DNA from: an uncultured Bacteroidota bacterium
Lineage (GTDB): Bacteria > Bacteroidota > Bacteroidia > Bacteroidales > P3
DNA: 11,104 bases
Assembly: GCA_900546465.1 (NCBI GenBank)
Contig: URCX01000056.1
Location: 1 to 11,104 of the forward strand
Direction of reading: 5' to 3'
Positions 1 through 7,716 of this stretch are shown here, one piece after another (within the stretch, counting starts at the first letter, position 1; every line of letters begins with the position of its first letter). The notes beneath the pieces are model-generated. The model did no database searches. It saw only the letters and a list, made by a program, of their open reading frames with translations, and was not told the origin of the DNA. Both the position numbers and the translations under genes were made by a program.

Positions 1-1463
1 GAACGGCTTTATACAATTATTTGTTCGCCAAGAAAAACGGCGGAGATTTTATTTTGAGAATCGAGGATACCGACCAAACTCGTTTTGTAGAGGGTGCGGA
101 GAGCTATATCATTGAGGCTTTCGAGTGGTTGGGCTTGAAGTTCGACGAAGGTGTCGCAACGGGTGGCAAGTATGGTCCTTACAGACAGAGTGAACGTAAG
201 GAAATATATAAGTCGTATGCTTTGGAGTTGGTGGAAAAGGGTCATGCTTATTATGCTTTTGATACTACGGAAGAGTTGGAGGCAAAGAGGAAAGAGGCTG
301 AATGTGAGAAAAGAACCTTTCAGTATGATTGCAAGACAAGAGGAGGTTTGAAAAACTCTCTTGTTCTTTCCAAGCAGGAGACCGAGGCTTTACTTGCTGC
401 GTCTGTGCCTTACGTTATACGTTTCCGCTTCCCTAAAGATGTATTGATAGAGTTCGATGACTTGATAAGAGGACATGTAAAGGTTAATTCGTCGCTTTTG
501 GACGACAAAGTTTTGTACAAATCCGATGGTATGCCGACTTATCACTTGGCAAATATAGTCGATGACCACTTGATGGAGATTTCTCATGTGATAAGAGGGG
601 AGGAATGGTTGCCGTCCTGTCCTTTGCATGTAATGCTTTACCGTGCATTCGGTTGGGAAGAGACAATGCCGAAATTTGCTCATCTGCCTTTGTTATTGAA
701 ACCCGAAGGCAGCGGGAAATTATCAAAAAGAGACGGAGACAGATTGGGTTTCCCTGTTTTCCCTTTGCAATGGACAGACCCTAAAAGCGGAGAGGTTTCC
801 TCCGGTTACAGAGAAAGCGGTTACCTGCCGCAGGCGGTAGTAAATATGTTGGCTTTGCTGGGTTGGAATCCGGGTACTGAGCAGGAGATTTTTTCTTTGG
901 AAGAATTGGCAGAGGTGTTTTCGATAGACAGAATAAGCAAACACGGTGCGAGATTCGATCTTGAAAAAGCCAAATGGTTCAATCACCAATATCTTCAAAA
1001 GCTTGACGATAAAGTATTGACGCAGCAATTCATGCTTGACCTGAAAGCAAGAGGCATAGATAAGGAGAAAGTTTTTGTGGAAAGGGTCGTGAAGTTGATA
1101 AAGGAGAGATGTTCCTTTGCAAAGGAGTTGTGGGATAACGGAGATTACTTTTTCGTTGCTCCTCAGGTATATGCCGAAAAAGCTTTGAAGAAACGGTGGA
1201 AAGAAGGCATGAGTGAGAGAATGCAATTCATAGTTTCCGAATTGGAAAAACTGAGTGAGGATAATTGGGCAGAGAAAGCTGAGGATTTCCTTATGGATTA
1301 CATTTCCAAGAACGAACTTAATATGGGGCAGATAATGAATTCCATCCGTTTGGCTGTGGTAGGAGATACAAGGGGCTGCGGAATGGTGGATATTTTCGCT
1401 GTTTTGGGTAAAGAGGAGTCGCTTGACAGAATGCAGACGGCTGCCCAAAGGATTGCTTTGTAG
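1..1463 (+). CDS. gltX: Glutamyl-tRNA synthetase, 5' truncated
   Basis: Class I aminoacyl-tRNA synthetase that attaches glutamate to tRNA-Glu in the cytoplasm. The frame is open from the left edge (first full codon at 3) and reads TALYNYLFAKKNGG, which in the family follows directly after the HIGH-motif segment. About 20 N-terminal residues, including HIGH, therefore lie outside the window; a TTG at 21 is not the start. Visible family marks are FILRIEDTDQTR near the start, the ATP-loop KMSKS equivalent KLSKR at 717-731, and an insert just after it (GFPVFPLQW...SGYRESGY) that I recall from Bacteroidota GluRS. The remaining 486 residues fit a roughly 505-residue enzyme. The C-terminal anticodon-binding region is complete to the stop at 1461-1463. 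The next gene follows after 21 bases in the same direction. Confidence 0.96.
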   Translation, partial: TALYNYLFAKKNGGDFILRIEDTDQTRFVEGAESYIIEAFEWLGLKFDEGVATGGKYGPYRQSERKEIYKSYALELVEKGHAYYAFDTTEELEAKRKEAECEKRTFQYDCKTRGGLKNSLVLSKQETEALLAASVPYVIRFRFPKDVLIEFDDLIRGHVKVNSSLLDDKVLYKSDGMPTYHLANIVDDHLMEISHVIRGEEWLPSCPLHVMLYRAFGWEETMPKFAHLPLLLKPEGSGKLSKRDGDRLGFPVFPLQWTDPKSGEVSSGYRESGYLPQAVVNMLALLGWNPGTEQEIFSLEELAEVFSIDRISKHGARFDLEKAKWFNHQYLQKLDDKVLTQQFMLDLKARGIDKEKVFVERVVKLIKERCSFAKELWDNGDYFFVAPQVYAEKALKKRWKEGMSERMQFIVSELEKLSEDNWAEKAEDFLMDYISKNELNMGQIMNSIRLAVVGDTRGCGMVDIFAVLGKEESLDRMQTAAQRIAL

Positions 1464-1484
1464 GCTTGAAATACTTTTTTTACC

Positions 1485-2219
1485 ATGACAAGCAAGGTAA
1501 GGACGGTTTGCATAATCGGTAAAGGGAATGTGGCATGGCATTACGAGAGACGGTTTAGGGAGAAGGGCTTTGTCTGCAATACGTTCTCCGCTCGTGAAGA
1601 AGTGCCGAAGCAATGCCATGAAGCCGATTTGGTTGTTATTGCAGTGAAGGACGAAGTCATTGCAGAGGTTGCCGGAAAGCTGAAACCTATAAAGGGTATA
1701 TTGGTTCATACTTCGGGCTTTGTCGGTACGGAATGCTTGAAAGAAGCAGCAGAATGTTATGGCAGTCTTTATCCTTTGCAGACTTTGAAGAAAGGGAAGG
1801 AAACGGATTTCGATACTGTGCCTTTATGTACGTACGGAAACACCGATACTGTAAAAGAGATTTTGAAAGAACTCGCCTTTTGTCTTTCTTCTATAAATTA
1901 CGAATTGTCGGATAATCAGCGTAAGAGCCTGCATCTTGCAGCGGTTTTCTGCAATAATTTCCCCAATCATTTATTCGGAATAGCCAAGAGTATTTTGAAT
2001 AAGGAGAATATACCTTTTTCAACTTTGTTTCCCTTGATGGATATGACGGTAAGCAGAGCAAAATTGTTTAATCCGTTCGAGGTTCAAACGGGACCGGCAA
2101 TACGAAAAGAGCAAAGTATAATGGAACAGCATAAGGCGATGTTGGGCAAGGAAGAGAAAGAAATATACGAGTTGTTAAGCAGGAGAATTATCGAATATCA
2201 TGAGAAAAACGAGAAATGA
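1485..2219 (+). CDS. Rossmann-fold / DUF2520 family protein
   Basis: Protein of 244 residues, of a family with unknown substrate. The N-terminal half is a Rossmann NAD(P)-binding domain: a beta strand at residues 7-11 is followed by the dinucleotide loop GKGNVAWH at 12-19, and ADLVVIAVKDEVI near residue 50 is a typical second strand region. The C-terminal half has the helical DUF2520 signature around residues 148-170 (HLAAVFCNNFPNHLFGIA). The overall plan resembles ketopantoate and pyrroline-5-carboxylate reductases, so an NAD(P)-dependent dehydrogenase is likely by family, but no substrate can be read from the sequence. The start at 1485 is the first ATG after the gltX stop and leaves five residues before the first strand. 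It lies between gltX and the sirtuin gene in the same probable operon; its stop is four bases before the next start. Confidence 0.9.
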   Translation: MTSKVRTVCIIGKGNVAWHYERRFREKGFVCNTFSAREEVPKQCHEADLVVIAVKDEVIAEVAGKLKPIKGILVHTSGFVGTECLKEAAECYGSLYPLQTLKKGKETDFDTVPLCTYGNTDTVKEILKELAFCLSSINYELSDNQRKSLHLAAVFCNNFPNHLFGIAKSILNKENIPFSTLFPLMDMTVSRAKLFNPFEVQTGPAIRKEQSIMEQHKAMLGKEEKEIYELLSRRIIEYHEKNEK

Positions 2220-2223
2220 AGAT

Positions 2224-2916
2224 ATGAAAAGAATAGTTGTTCTTACGGGAGCCGGTATCAGTGCGGAGAGCGGCATAAAAACTTTCAGAGATTCGGACGG
2301 TCTTTGGGAGAATTACAGGGTTGAAGATGTAGCAACATATGAGGCGTGGGTGAGAAATCCGGATTTGGTAAGGGAGTTTTATAACCAAAGACGTAAAGAG
2401 GTGATGGCTGCCGAGCCTAACGAAGGACATAAGCAGTTGTTGAGATTGGAAGAGACTTTTAAGGTTGATGTCATCACTCAAAATATAGATGATTTGCACG
2501 AAAGGGCAGGTAGTTCCGATGTATTGCATCTCCACGGAGAGGCAAAGAAATTGTGTAGTGAGACAAATCCCGATGAGGTTGTGGAGTTGAATGGCTGGGA
2601 ACAGACAGCAGACATGAAGGATTCCTCAGGAAAACCTTTACGACCTTTCATAGTATGGTTCGGAGAGGCTGTCCCGAATATAGTACCTGCAGCAGAATTA
2701 TGCAGAATGGCAGATATAATGATTGTAATAGGCACAAGCCTGAATGTTTATCCCGCTGCGGGTTTGTTGGGATATGCAAAGCCGGACTGTATTAAGTATT
2801 TGGTCGATCCGAAAGAGCCGGCGACAAGTCTGAACGGAATAAATTTTGTAAAAGAAAAGGCTTCCACGGGAGTAAAAAAGGTGGTTGACGAGATATTAAG
2901 ACTTTATAGTAAATAG
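2224..2916 (+). CDS. cobB: Sir2-family NAD-dependent protein deacylase (class III-like, zinc cysteines absent)
   Basis: Sirtuin that removes acyl groups from protein lysines using NAD, releasing nicotinamide and O-acyl-ADP-ribose. Motifs in the 230-residue product: NAD loop GAGISAESGIKTFR (9-22), TQNIDDLHERAG (85-96), catalytic His104 in LHLHGE, and GTSLNVYPAAG in the second half of the Rossmann domain. Tyr53 and Arg56 (YNQR) match the Tyr/Arg pair that class III sirtuins such as E. coli CobB and SIRT5 use for succinyl- and malonyl-lysine, so desuccinylation is possible. The small domain has one Cys (111) where family members usually carry four zinc-binding Cys. I chose ATG 2224, four bases after the previous stop, because homology begins with MKRIVVLTGAG. 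An in-frame ATG at 2200 overlaps the upstream gene and adds eight unlikely residues. Confidence 0.93.
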   Translation: MKRIVVLTGAGISAESGIKTFRDSDGLWENYRVEDVATYEAWVRNPDLVREFYNQRRKEVMAAEPNEGHKQLLRLEETFKVDVITQNIDDLHERAGSSDVLHLHGEAKKLCSETNPDEVVELNGWEQTADMKDSSGKPLRPFIVWFGEAVPNIVPAAELCRMADIMIVIGTSLNVYPAAGLLGYAKPDCIKYLVDPKEPATSLNGINFVKEKASTGVKKVVDEILRLYSK

Positions 2917-2924
2917 GAAGAGCG

Positions 2925-4241
2925 ATGAAGAATGTATATATAGAGACTTACGGCTGTCAAATGAATCAAGCGGATAGCGAAGTGGTGGGAGCTATTGTTA
3001 AAGCGGAGGGATATGATTTGACAGACGACCTTTATGAGGCGGATGTTATATTCGTGAATACTTGTTCGATAAGAGAGAATGCAGAACAAAGGGTTAAAAA
3101 GCGTCTTACGGAGTTCTCAAGCCTGAGACGGAGTAAATCGTGGTTGAAGATAGGTGTTCTCGGTTGTATGGCGGAAAGATTGCAAAAACAATTAGTGGAA
3201 GAAAACGGTGTTGACCTTGTTGTCGGTCCCGATTCCTACAGGGATATTCCGCGATTGTTGGCTTTATCGGGTAAACAAGCCGGTATTTCCGTGGAACTTT
3301 CGGATAAGGAAACTTATGCAGACATAAACCCTGTGAAATTGAACACTAATGGGGTTACTGCTTTCATTTCCATAATGAGAGGTTGCGAAAACTTCTGCTC
3401 TTATTGCGTTGTGCCTTATACAAGAGGCAGAGAAAGAAGCCGTGATCCTCAAACAATAGTGGCAGAGGCTGCGGATCTGTTTGCAAAAGGGTATAGAGAA
3501 GTAACATTGCTCGGACAGAACGTCAATTCATATATATGGAATAAAGGAGAAGCCTCAGAGGTTGATTTCGCAAAACTCATGGAGATGGTTGCACAGGTAA
3601 GTCCGTTGTTGAGAATAAGATTTTCGACTTCCCATCCTAAGGATATTTCCCAAGAGCTTTTGAATACGATTGCCAAATACGATAACATATGTAAATTTAT
3701 TCATCTTCCCTTGCAGTCGGGCAGCACCCGAATGCTGAAATTGATGAATAGAAAATATACAAGAGAGGATTATTTGGAGAAAATAGCTGCTATAAAAAGA
3801 ACTATAAAGGATTGCGGATTGGCAACCGATATAATAGCGGGATTTTGCAACGAAACATTGGAAGATCATAAAGATACATTGGATATGATGAGACAGGTAG
3901 GATATGACTCCGCTTATATGTTCAATTATTCCCAGCGTTCAAACACTCTTGCCGCGAAAAAGTATGCCGATGATATACCTTATGAAGAAAAAACAAGGCG
4001 TTTGGAAGAAATAATCGACTTACAGAGAGAACTGTCTTTGCAAAGCAATAAAAGAGATGTGGGAAAGACGTTTGAGGTGCTTGTTGAGGGAACATCAAAA
4101 AGAAGTGAGGATAAATTGTTCGGAAGAAATTCACAAAATAAAGTTGTGGTATTCGATAAAGAAAACTTCAAACCGGGCGACTATGTTAATGTAAGAGTAA
4201 TGGATTGCACCTCTGCAACCCTTTTCGGAGAAACAATCTGA
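2925..4241 (+). CDS. miaB: tRNA-2-methylthio-N6-dimethylallyladenosine synthase (MiaB)
   Basis: Radical SAM methylthiotransferase that converts i6A37 to ms2i6A37 in tRNAs reading UNN codons. The 438-residue product is full length. The N-terminal UPF0004 domain has the three auxiliary-cluster cysteines Cys11 (YGCQMNQAD), Cys47 (NTCSIRENAEQRV) and Cys81 (GCMAERL). The radical SAM domain has Cys154, Cys158 and Cys161 (GCENFCSYCVVPYTRGRE), and a C-terminal TRAM RNA-binding domain occupies roughly residues 373-438. The NTCSIRENAEQR and RGRERSR motifs favour MiaB over MtaB or RimO. The start at 2925 follows the sirtuin stop by eight bases and has a purine-rich stretch (AGGAAGAG, 2915-2922) unusually close upstream. 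It is probably the last gene of the gltX cluster. I see no convincing intrinsic terminator after it, only weak AT-rich pairing near 4242-4270. Confidence 0.97.
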   Translation: MKNVYIETYGCQMNQADSEVVGAIVKAEGYDLTDDLYEADVIFVNTCSIRENAEQRVKKRLTEFSSLRRSKSWLKIGVLGCMAERLQKQLVEENGVDLVVGPDSYRDIPRLLALSGKQAGISVELSDKETYADINPVKLNTNGVTAFISIMRGCENFCSYCVVPYTRGRERSRDPQTIVAEAADLFAKGYREVTLLGQNVNSYIWNKGEASEVDFAKLMEMVAQVSPLLRIRFSTSHPKDISQELLNTIAKYDNICKFIHLPLQSGSTRMLKLMNRKYTREDYLEKIAAIKRTIKDCGLATDIIAGFCNETLEDHKDTLDMMRQVGYDSAYMFNYSQRSNTLAAKKYADDIPYEEKTRRLEEIIDLQRELSLQSNKRDVGKTFEVLVEGTSKRSEDKLFGRNSQNKVVVFDKENFKPGDYVNVRVMDCTSATLFGETI

Positions 4242-4280
4242 CTTTTTGATGCCTGAGACAAGAAAAAGTTACAGAAAGCC

Positions 4281-4310
4281 TCTGTGTGATTAAGAAAAGA
4301 ACTATCTTTG
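4281..4310 (+). promoter_or_regulatory. Bacteroidota-type promoter for the export lipoprotein/kinase operon
   Basis: The -7 box TATCTTTG (4303-4310) matches the Bacteroidota primary sigma consensus TAnnTTTG and is followed by CAAAA. Eighteen bases upstream, TCTG (4281-4284) is a one-mismatch -33 box (TTTG). Transcription would start near 4315, about 15 bases before the ATG at 4331. The -33 region overlaps a small inverted repeat, ACAGA-AAGCC-TCTGT (4271-4285), which could be a regulator site or just chance. The spacing equals that of the purL promoter in this window. Confidence 0.65.
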
Positions 4311-4330
4311 CAAAACTAAAATGTGATAGT

Positions 4331-5146
4331 ATGAGTAGAGTTTACAGACTTATTCCGTTGTTTTTGACGGTTGTTGTGTTTTTGTGTTCATGTACATCGC
4401 AGAAAAATCTGATATATCTGCAAGGAACTGAGAACGAAAATAACGAAATAGTATATGATTATGCAGGAAGTATGACTAATTATTCTCCTGACTATGTATT
4501 GGCAGAGCAGGATATGTTGTACATTCAAATAACCTCCACGGTAGGAAACGAAGCCAATGCTTTATTCAACGGTTCGGCTAATACGAATTACATGAACTCG
4601 GACAATTCTGTGTTCTTGAATAGTTTCGTTGTGGATAAAGACGGAGAAATCGGCTTGCCCTTGATAGGCAAAGTGCATGTCAAAGGATTGACTGTGCAGG
4701 AAGCAGAGAATAAAATAAAGGAAAGAGCCGAGGAATTTGTGCAAGGTGCTGTTGTTTCTTGCAAAATGGTGAATTTCAAAGTGTCCGCCTTAGGAGAAGT
4801 GGCTCGTCCGGGAACTTATACGTTCTATCAACCTAATGTGAATGTTTTTGAGGTGATTGCAGCCGCAGGAGACTTGACCTATTATGGAAACAGGCACAAA
4901 GTAAAAGTCGTAAGAAAGACCACCAATGAAGACATCATCTATACCTTAGACCTAAGTGATGCAAAGATACTGCAAGATAAAAGACTGTATCTTCAACCCG
5001 GAGATTTGGTATATGTGGAACCAAACAAGAGTACAAAGGCTCTGACAACTCTTAACATTCCTTTGAACACCATAACAAGCACTCTGTCGATTATTACTTC
5101 CATAGCTTCCGTCGCAGCAGTGATTGTTTCCTTAAACAACAAATAA
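4331..5146 (+). CDS. Wza-like polysaccharide export outer-membrane lipoprotein
   Basis: Outer-membrane partner of capsule or exopolysaccharide secretion (Poly_export/SLBB family). With the ATG at 4331 the product has 271 residues. It opens with a lipoprotein signal peptide: hydrophobic residues 7-18, then lipobox LCSC with the lipidated Cys at 21. The Poly_export domain covers roughly residues 45-150 (YVLAEQDMLYIQI, then DKDGEIGLPLIGKVHVKGLTV). An SLBB domain follows (VSALGEVARPGTYTF to YLQPGDLVYVEP), and a hydrophobic C-terminal helix near 247-267 may cross the outer membrane as in Wza. A GTG at 4286 extends the frame but lies upstream of the predicted transcription start and spoils the signal peptide. 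It is shorter than E. coli Wza (about 380 residues), as is usual in this phylum. The kinase gene follows after 22 bases. Confidence 0.93.
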   Translation: MSRVYRLIPLFLTVVVFLCSCTSQKNLIYLQGTENENNEIVYDYAGSMTNYSPDYVLAEQDMLYIQITSTVGNEANALFNGSANTNYMNSDNSVFLNSFVVDKDGEIGLPLIGKVHVKGLTVQEAENKIKERAEEFVQGAVVSCKMVNFKVSALGEVARPGTYTFYQPNVNVFEVIAAAGDLTYYGNRHKVKVVRKTTNEDIIYTLDLSDAKILQDKRLYLQPGDLVYVEPNKSTKALTTLNIPLNTITSTLSIITSIASVAAVIVSLNNK

Positions 5147-5168
5147 GAGAATAAAGAAAAGCAGAATC

Positions 5169-7658
5169 ATGAATAACAATACAGTGAACGAGAACGTAGA
5201 GAGAGGAGAATCTAATATAAATTTGGCAGAAGTCTTCCATAAAATGCTCTCCAAATGGCATTGGTTTGCCATTGCCATTGTCATTGCAATGGTTGCAGCT
5301 TTCATTATCACAAAATATTCCGTACCTCAGTACGAAGCAACGGCTACATTGCTGATAAAGGATAACGATGGGATAATGGGACAGATGAATATGCTGAATA
5401 ATGTTTTCAGTAATAGATCTCAGGTTAATTTTCAGAACGAAATAGGAACCATTCAGTCCTTGACAATGGTAAAAAGAACCATTAAAGCACTCGGATTTCA
5501 TACTACGTATTATTGTAAAGAGAATATGAGATATGTGGATATTTACAAAGATGCTCCGTTCGAGGTAGTGGTTGATTTATATCAGTCTCAGCCGACAGGC
5601 ATAAGAGTAGAAGTAGGACTGTCAAACCAAAACAGTTGTGTCGTTTCTTATAATGCGAAAGATAATGTACCGGTTTATGATTATGCAGAGGATAGATTAT
5701 TGGAGAAAACCACAAGTGTGCATAAACAAGAAGTTACATTGAAGTATGGAGAATGGTTTTCCAAAGATGGCATGAGGTTCAAAGTACAACTTAAAGAACC
5801 GGAAAAGTGGAATGAGAATTACTCCAAAATAAATTATGCCTTTACCATAAACGACCTTGATGCCGTAGCAAAAGCATTTAACGCCACTCAGGTGGAACTG
5901 ATAAACAAGGAGAGTTCGATTATATCCATAAAGTACAAACATCAAAACAAGAATAAGGCAGAGGATTTCGTGAATATGCTTTGCAAAATCTACATCGACA
6001 TGACTTTTGAGGAGAAAAACTACCTTAATATCAGTACTATTGATTTTGTGAACTCTCAAATAGCAGCGATTTCCGACTCTTTGAATATAGCAGAGAAGCG
6101 TCGTGAGATATTCCAACAAAATAATAACACTCTTAATCTGACAAATGATGCAGCCTATCTTTATGAAAGAGCAAATGAATTGGAAGTTCAACGTGCGGAA
6201 GCATATACTCAAAGGTCTTACTATAACGCTTTGGAGGAATATGTCAACAAAGCGAATTTGGAAGATGGTATTGTTGTCCCATCAACAATGGGTATTCAAG
6301 ACCCTATCCTCAACGGATTGGTAGAGACTCTTACAAAATTGGTTTTGGAGAAGCAAAGGCTTTCCACAACTCTCACTCCTAAGAGTCCTAAAATGAAAGA
6401 ACTGTCTTTGCAAATAAAGACAACACGTCAGCAAATACAGGAAAACCTCCGTAGCATAAAGAAGCAATCGGATATTACCGACAGAGAACTCAAACGACAA
6501 AAGAATCTTTTGCAGGTAGAGATAGATAAATTACCTACAACGCAAAGAAATATGATAAACTTGGAAAGACAGTTCAAGTTTAACGATGAAATCTACACTT
6601 TCCTATACCAAAAGCGTGCAGAAGCGGAGATTGCAAAGAATGCAGCTTTGCCTGATCACAAGGTAATAGACTCTGCTAAATATGCAGTCAAAGTTTATCC
6701 GAAAACAGCAATAAATTTCTTGATTGCATTAGTATTGGGCTTGTTGGCTCCGGGCGGATATATATTTGTTCGCTACTGGATGAACAATACAATCGAAGGA
6801 AAAGATGATTTGGAGAAAATATCGTCCAACTCTATCTTGGGTTACATTCCCGAATTTCCGGCTGAGTATAACAGAATGATCGTATTCTCTCAGCCGAAGT
6901 CGCAAATCACCGAATCATTCCGATCTTTGAGAACAAATATCAAGTACATACTGCAAGATGATAATGCCACAGAGGGACGGATTATTCTTACGACCTCATC
7001 TACGCCCAATGATGGAAAAACTTTGACAAGTTTAAATCTTGCTTCTGTATTTTCTCTGAACGGAGCAAAAACATTGATAGCCGGTTATGACCTTCGCAAA
7101 CCGAGACTTGCCAAGATATTCAATGTTAACGGACATGCCGGCATCTCAACTTACCTTATAGGAAAATCAAGTTTGGATGAAATTTTGCAACATACCGAGT
7201 TTCCTAATCTTGACGTACTGTGTTCGGGTCCTGTTCCGCCAAACCCATCGGAATTGGTGGATTCCGATAAGAACAGAGAATTGTTGAAAGAATTAAGGAA
7301 AAGATACGATTATATAATCTTGGATACGCCTCCTGTATCTCTTATTGCAGATGCACAATGTTTGGCTAAGGAAACAGATGTTAACTTATTCGTCGTTCGT
7401 AGCGGCCAAACCGATAAAGGTGTAATGCGAATTGCTTTGTCCGAACTTGAAGAAAGAAGCAATGTAAAGGTCAATTTCGTATTGAACGGTATACAAAACG
7501 CCATGCAGAAGTACGGTTACGGATACGGTAAAGCGTATGGATACGGCTATGGCTACGGTTACGGAGGCAAATATGGTTACGGCGGGTACGGATATGGCTA
7601 TTTTGAAGACGAACCAAGCAACGGAAAATCCGGAAAGAAGCACAAGAAAAAAGTCTAA
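5169..7658 (+). CDS. Wzc-like polysaccharide co-polymerase with BY-type tyrosine kinase domain
   Basis: Inner-membrane chain-length regulator and tyrosine autokinase of capsule or exopolysaccharide export, expected to work with the upstream Wza-like protein. The 829-residue product has a Wzz-type domain flanked by membrane helices at about 32-48 and 515-537, with long periplasmic coiled-coil stretches between (about 290-490, rich in Q, E, K and L). The cytoplasmic kinase domain has Walker A STPNDGKT (Lys617), Walker A' GYDLRKPRL (639-647) and Walker B YIILDTPP (Asp719). The first Asp of the usual Walker A' DxD is Gly639 here. The C-terminus has 13 Tyr in Tyr-Gly repeats (codons 7512-7601) and then a Lys-rich end. 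BY-kinases autophosphorylate on a C-terminal Tyr cluster; this tail is unusually regular. No matching phosphatase gene is in the window. Transcription probably ends at the terminator 18 bases downstream. Confidence 0.95.
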   Translation: MNNNTVNENVERGESNINLAEVFHKMLSKWHWFAIAIVIAMVAAFIITKYSVPQYEATATLLIKDNDGIMGQMNMLNNVFSNRSQVNFQNEIGTIQSLTMVKRTIKALGFHTTYYCKENMRYVDIYKDAPFEVVVDLYQSQPTGIRVEVGLSNQNSCVVSYNAKDNVPVYDYAEDRLLEKTTSVHKQEVTLKYGEWFSKDGMRFKVQLKEPEKWNENYSKINYAFTINDLDAVAKAFNATQVELINKESSIISIKYKHQNKNKAEDFVNMLCKIYIDMTFEEKNYLNISTIDFVNSQIAAISDSLNIAEKRREIFQQNNNTLNLTNDAAYLYERANELEVQRAEAYTQRSYYNALEEYVNKANLEDGIVVPSTMGIQDPILNGLVETLTKLVLEKQRLSTTLTPKSPKMKELSLQIKTTRQQIQENLRSIKKQSDITDRELKRQKNLLQVEIDKLPTTQRNMINLERQFKFNDEIYTFLYQKRAEAEIAKNAALPDHKVIDSAKYAVKVYPKTAINFLIALVLGLLAPGGYIFVRYWMNNTIEGKDDLEKISSNSILGYIPEFPAEYNRMIVFSQPKSQITESFRSLRTNIKYILQDDNATEGRIILTTSSTPNDGKTLTSLNLASVFSLNGAKTLIAGYDLRKPRLAKIFNVNGHAGISTYLIGKSSLDEILQHTEFPNLDVLCSGPVPPNPSELVDSDKNRELLKELRKRYDYIILDTPPVSLIADAQCLAKETDVNLFVVRSGQTDKGVMRIALSELEERSNVKVNFVLNGIQNAMQKYGYGYGKAYGYGYGYGYGGKYGYGGYGYGYFEDEPSNGKSGKKHKKKV
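7512..7601 (+). repeat. Tyr-Gly coding repeat in kinase tail
   Basis: Thirty codons near the 3' end of the kinase gene alternate tac/tat with ggt/gga/ggc, giving 13 Tyr interrupted by a few Lys, Ala and double Gly. Synonymous third bases vary (TAC eight times, TAT five times), so the repeat is conserved more as protein than as DNA. Length variation by slippage or recombination between strains is plausible. Confidence 0.85.
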
Positions 7659-7675
7659 GTTTATTTATACTGATG

Positions 7676-7710
7676 TTTGCGGGCATTCGATGTCCGCAAA
7701 TATTTTTTTT
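7676..7710 (+). terminator. Strong rho-independent terminator after the kinase gene
   Basis: The stem TTTGCGGGCAT (7676-7686) pairs with ATGTCCGCAAA (7690-7700) over 11 positions with one G.T wobble and a TCG loop. TATTTTTTTT (7701-7710) follows directly. It lies 18 bases after the kinase stop codon and should end the lipoprotein/kinase transcript. An in-frame ATG at 7690 for the next gene lies in the 3' arm, which argues against that ATG as a start. Confidence 0.88.
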
Positions 7711-7716
7711 ACAGAT

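Noticed and set aside
723..1709. Minus-strand open frame of 328 codons.
   Set aside because: It lies antisense to gltX and the DUF2520 gene, both with clear homology, and its translation looks like nothing known.
4027..4043. ACTGTCTTTGCAA at 4031 and 6401 resembles the promoter string ACTATCTTTGCAA at 4301.
   Set aside because: Both copies are inside genes and encode ELSLQ in MiaB and the kinase; they lack the TA of the -7 box, so chance codon use explains them.
4286..4330. GTG start extending the export lipoprotein by 15 residues.
   Set aside because: It lies upstream of the predicted transcription start and puts a charged stretch before a normal lipoprotein signal peptide.
7537..7716. Longer start for the radical SAM gene, inside the kinase gene.
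   Set aside because: It would read through the Tyr-Gly repeat in another frame and across the terminator; family homology begins at 7717.
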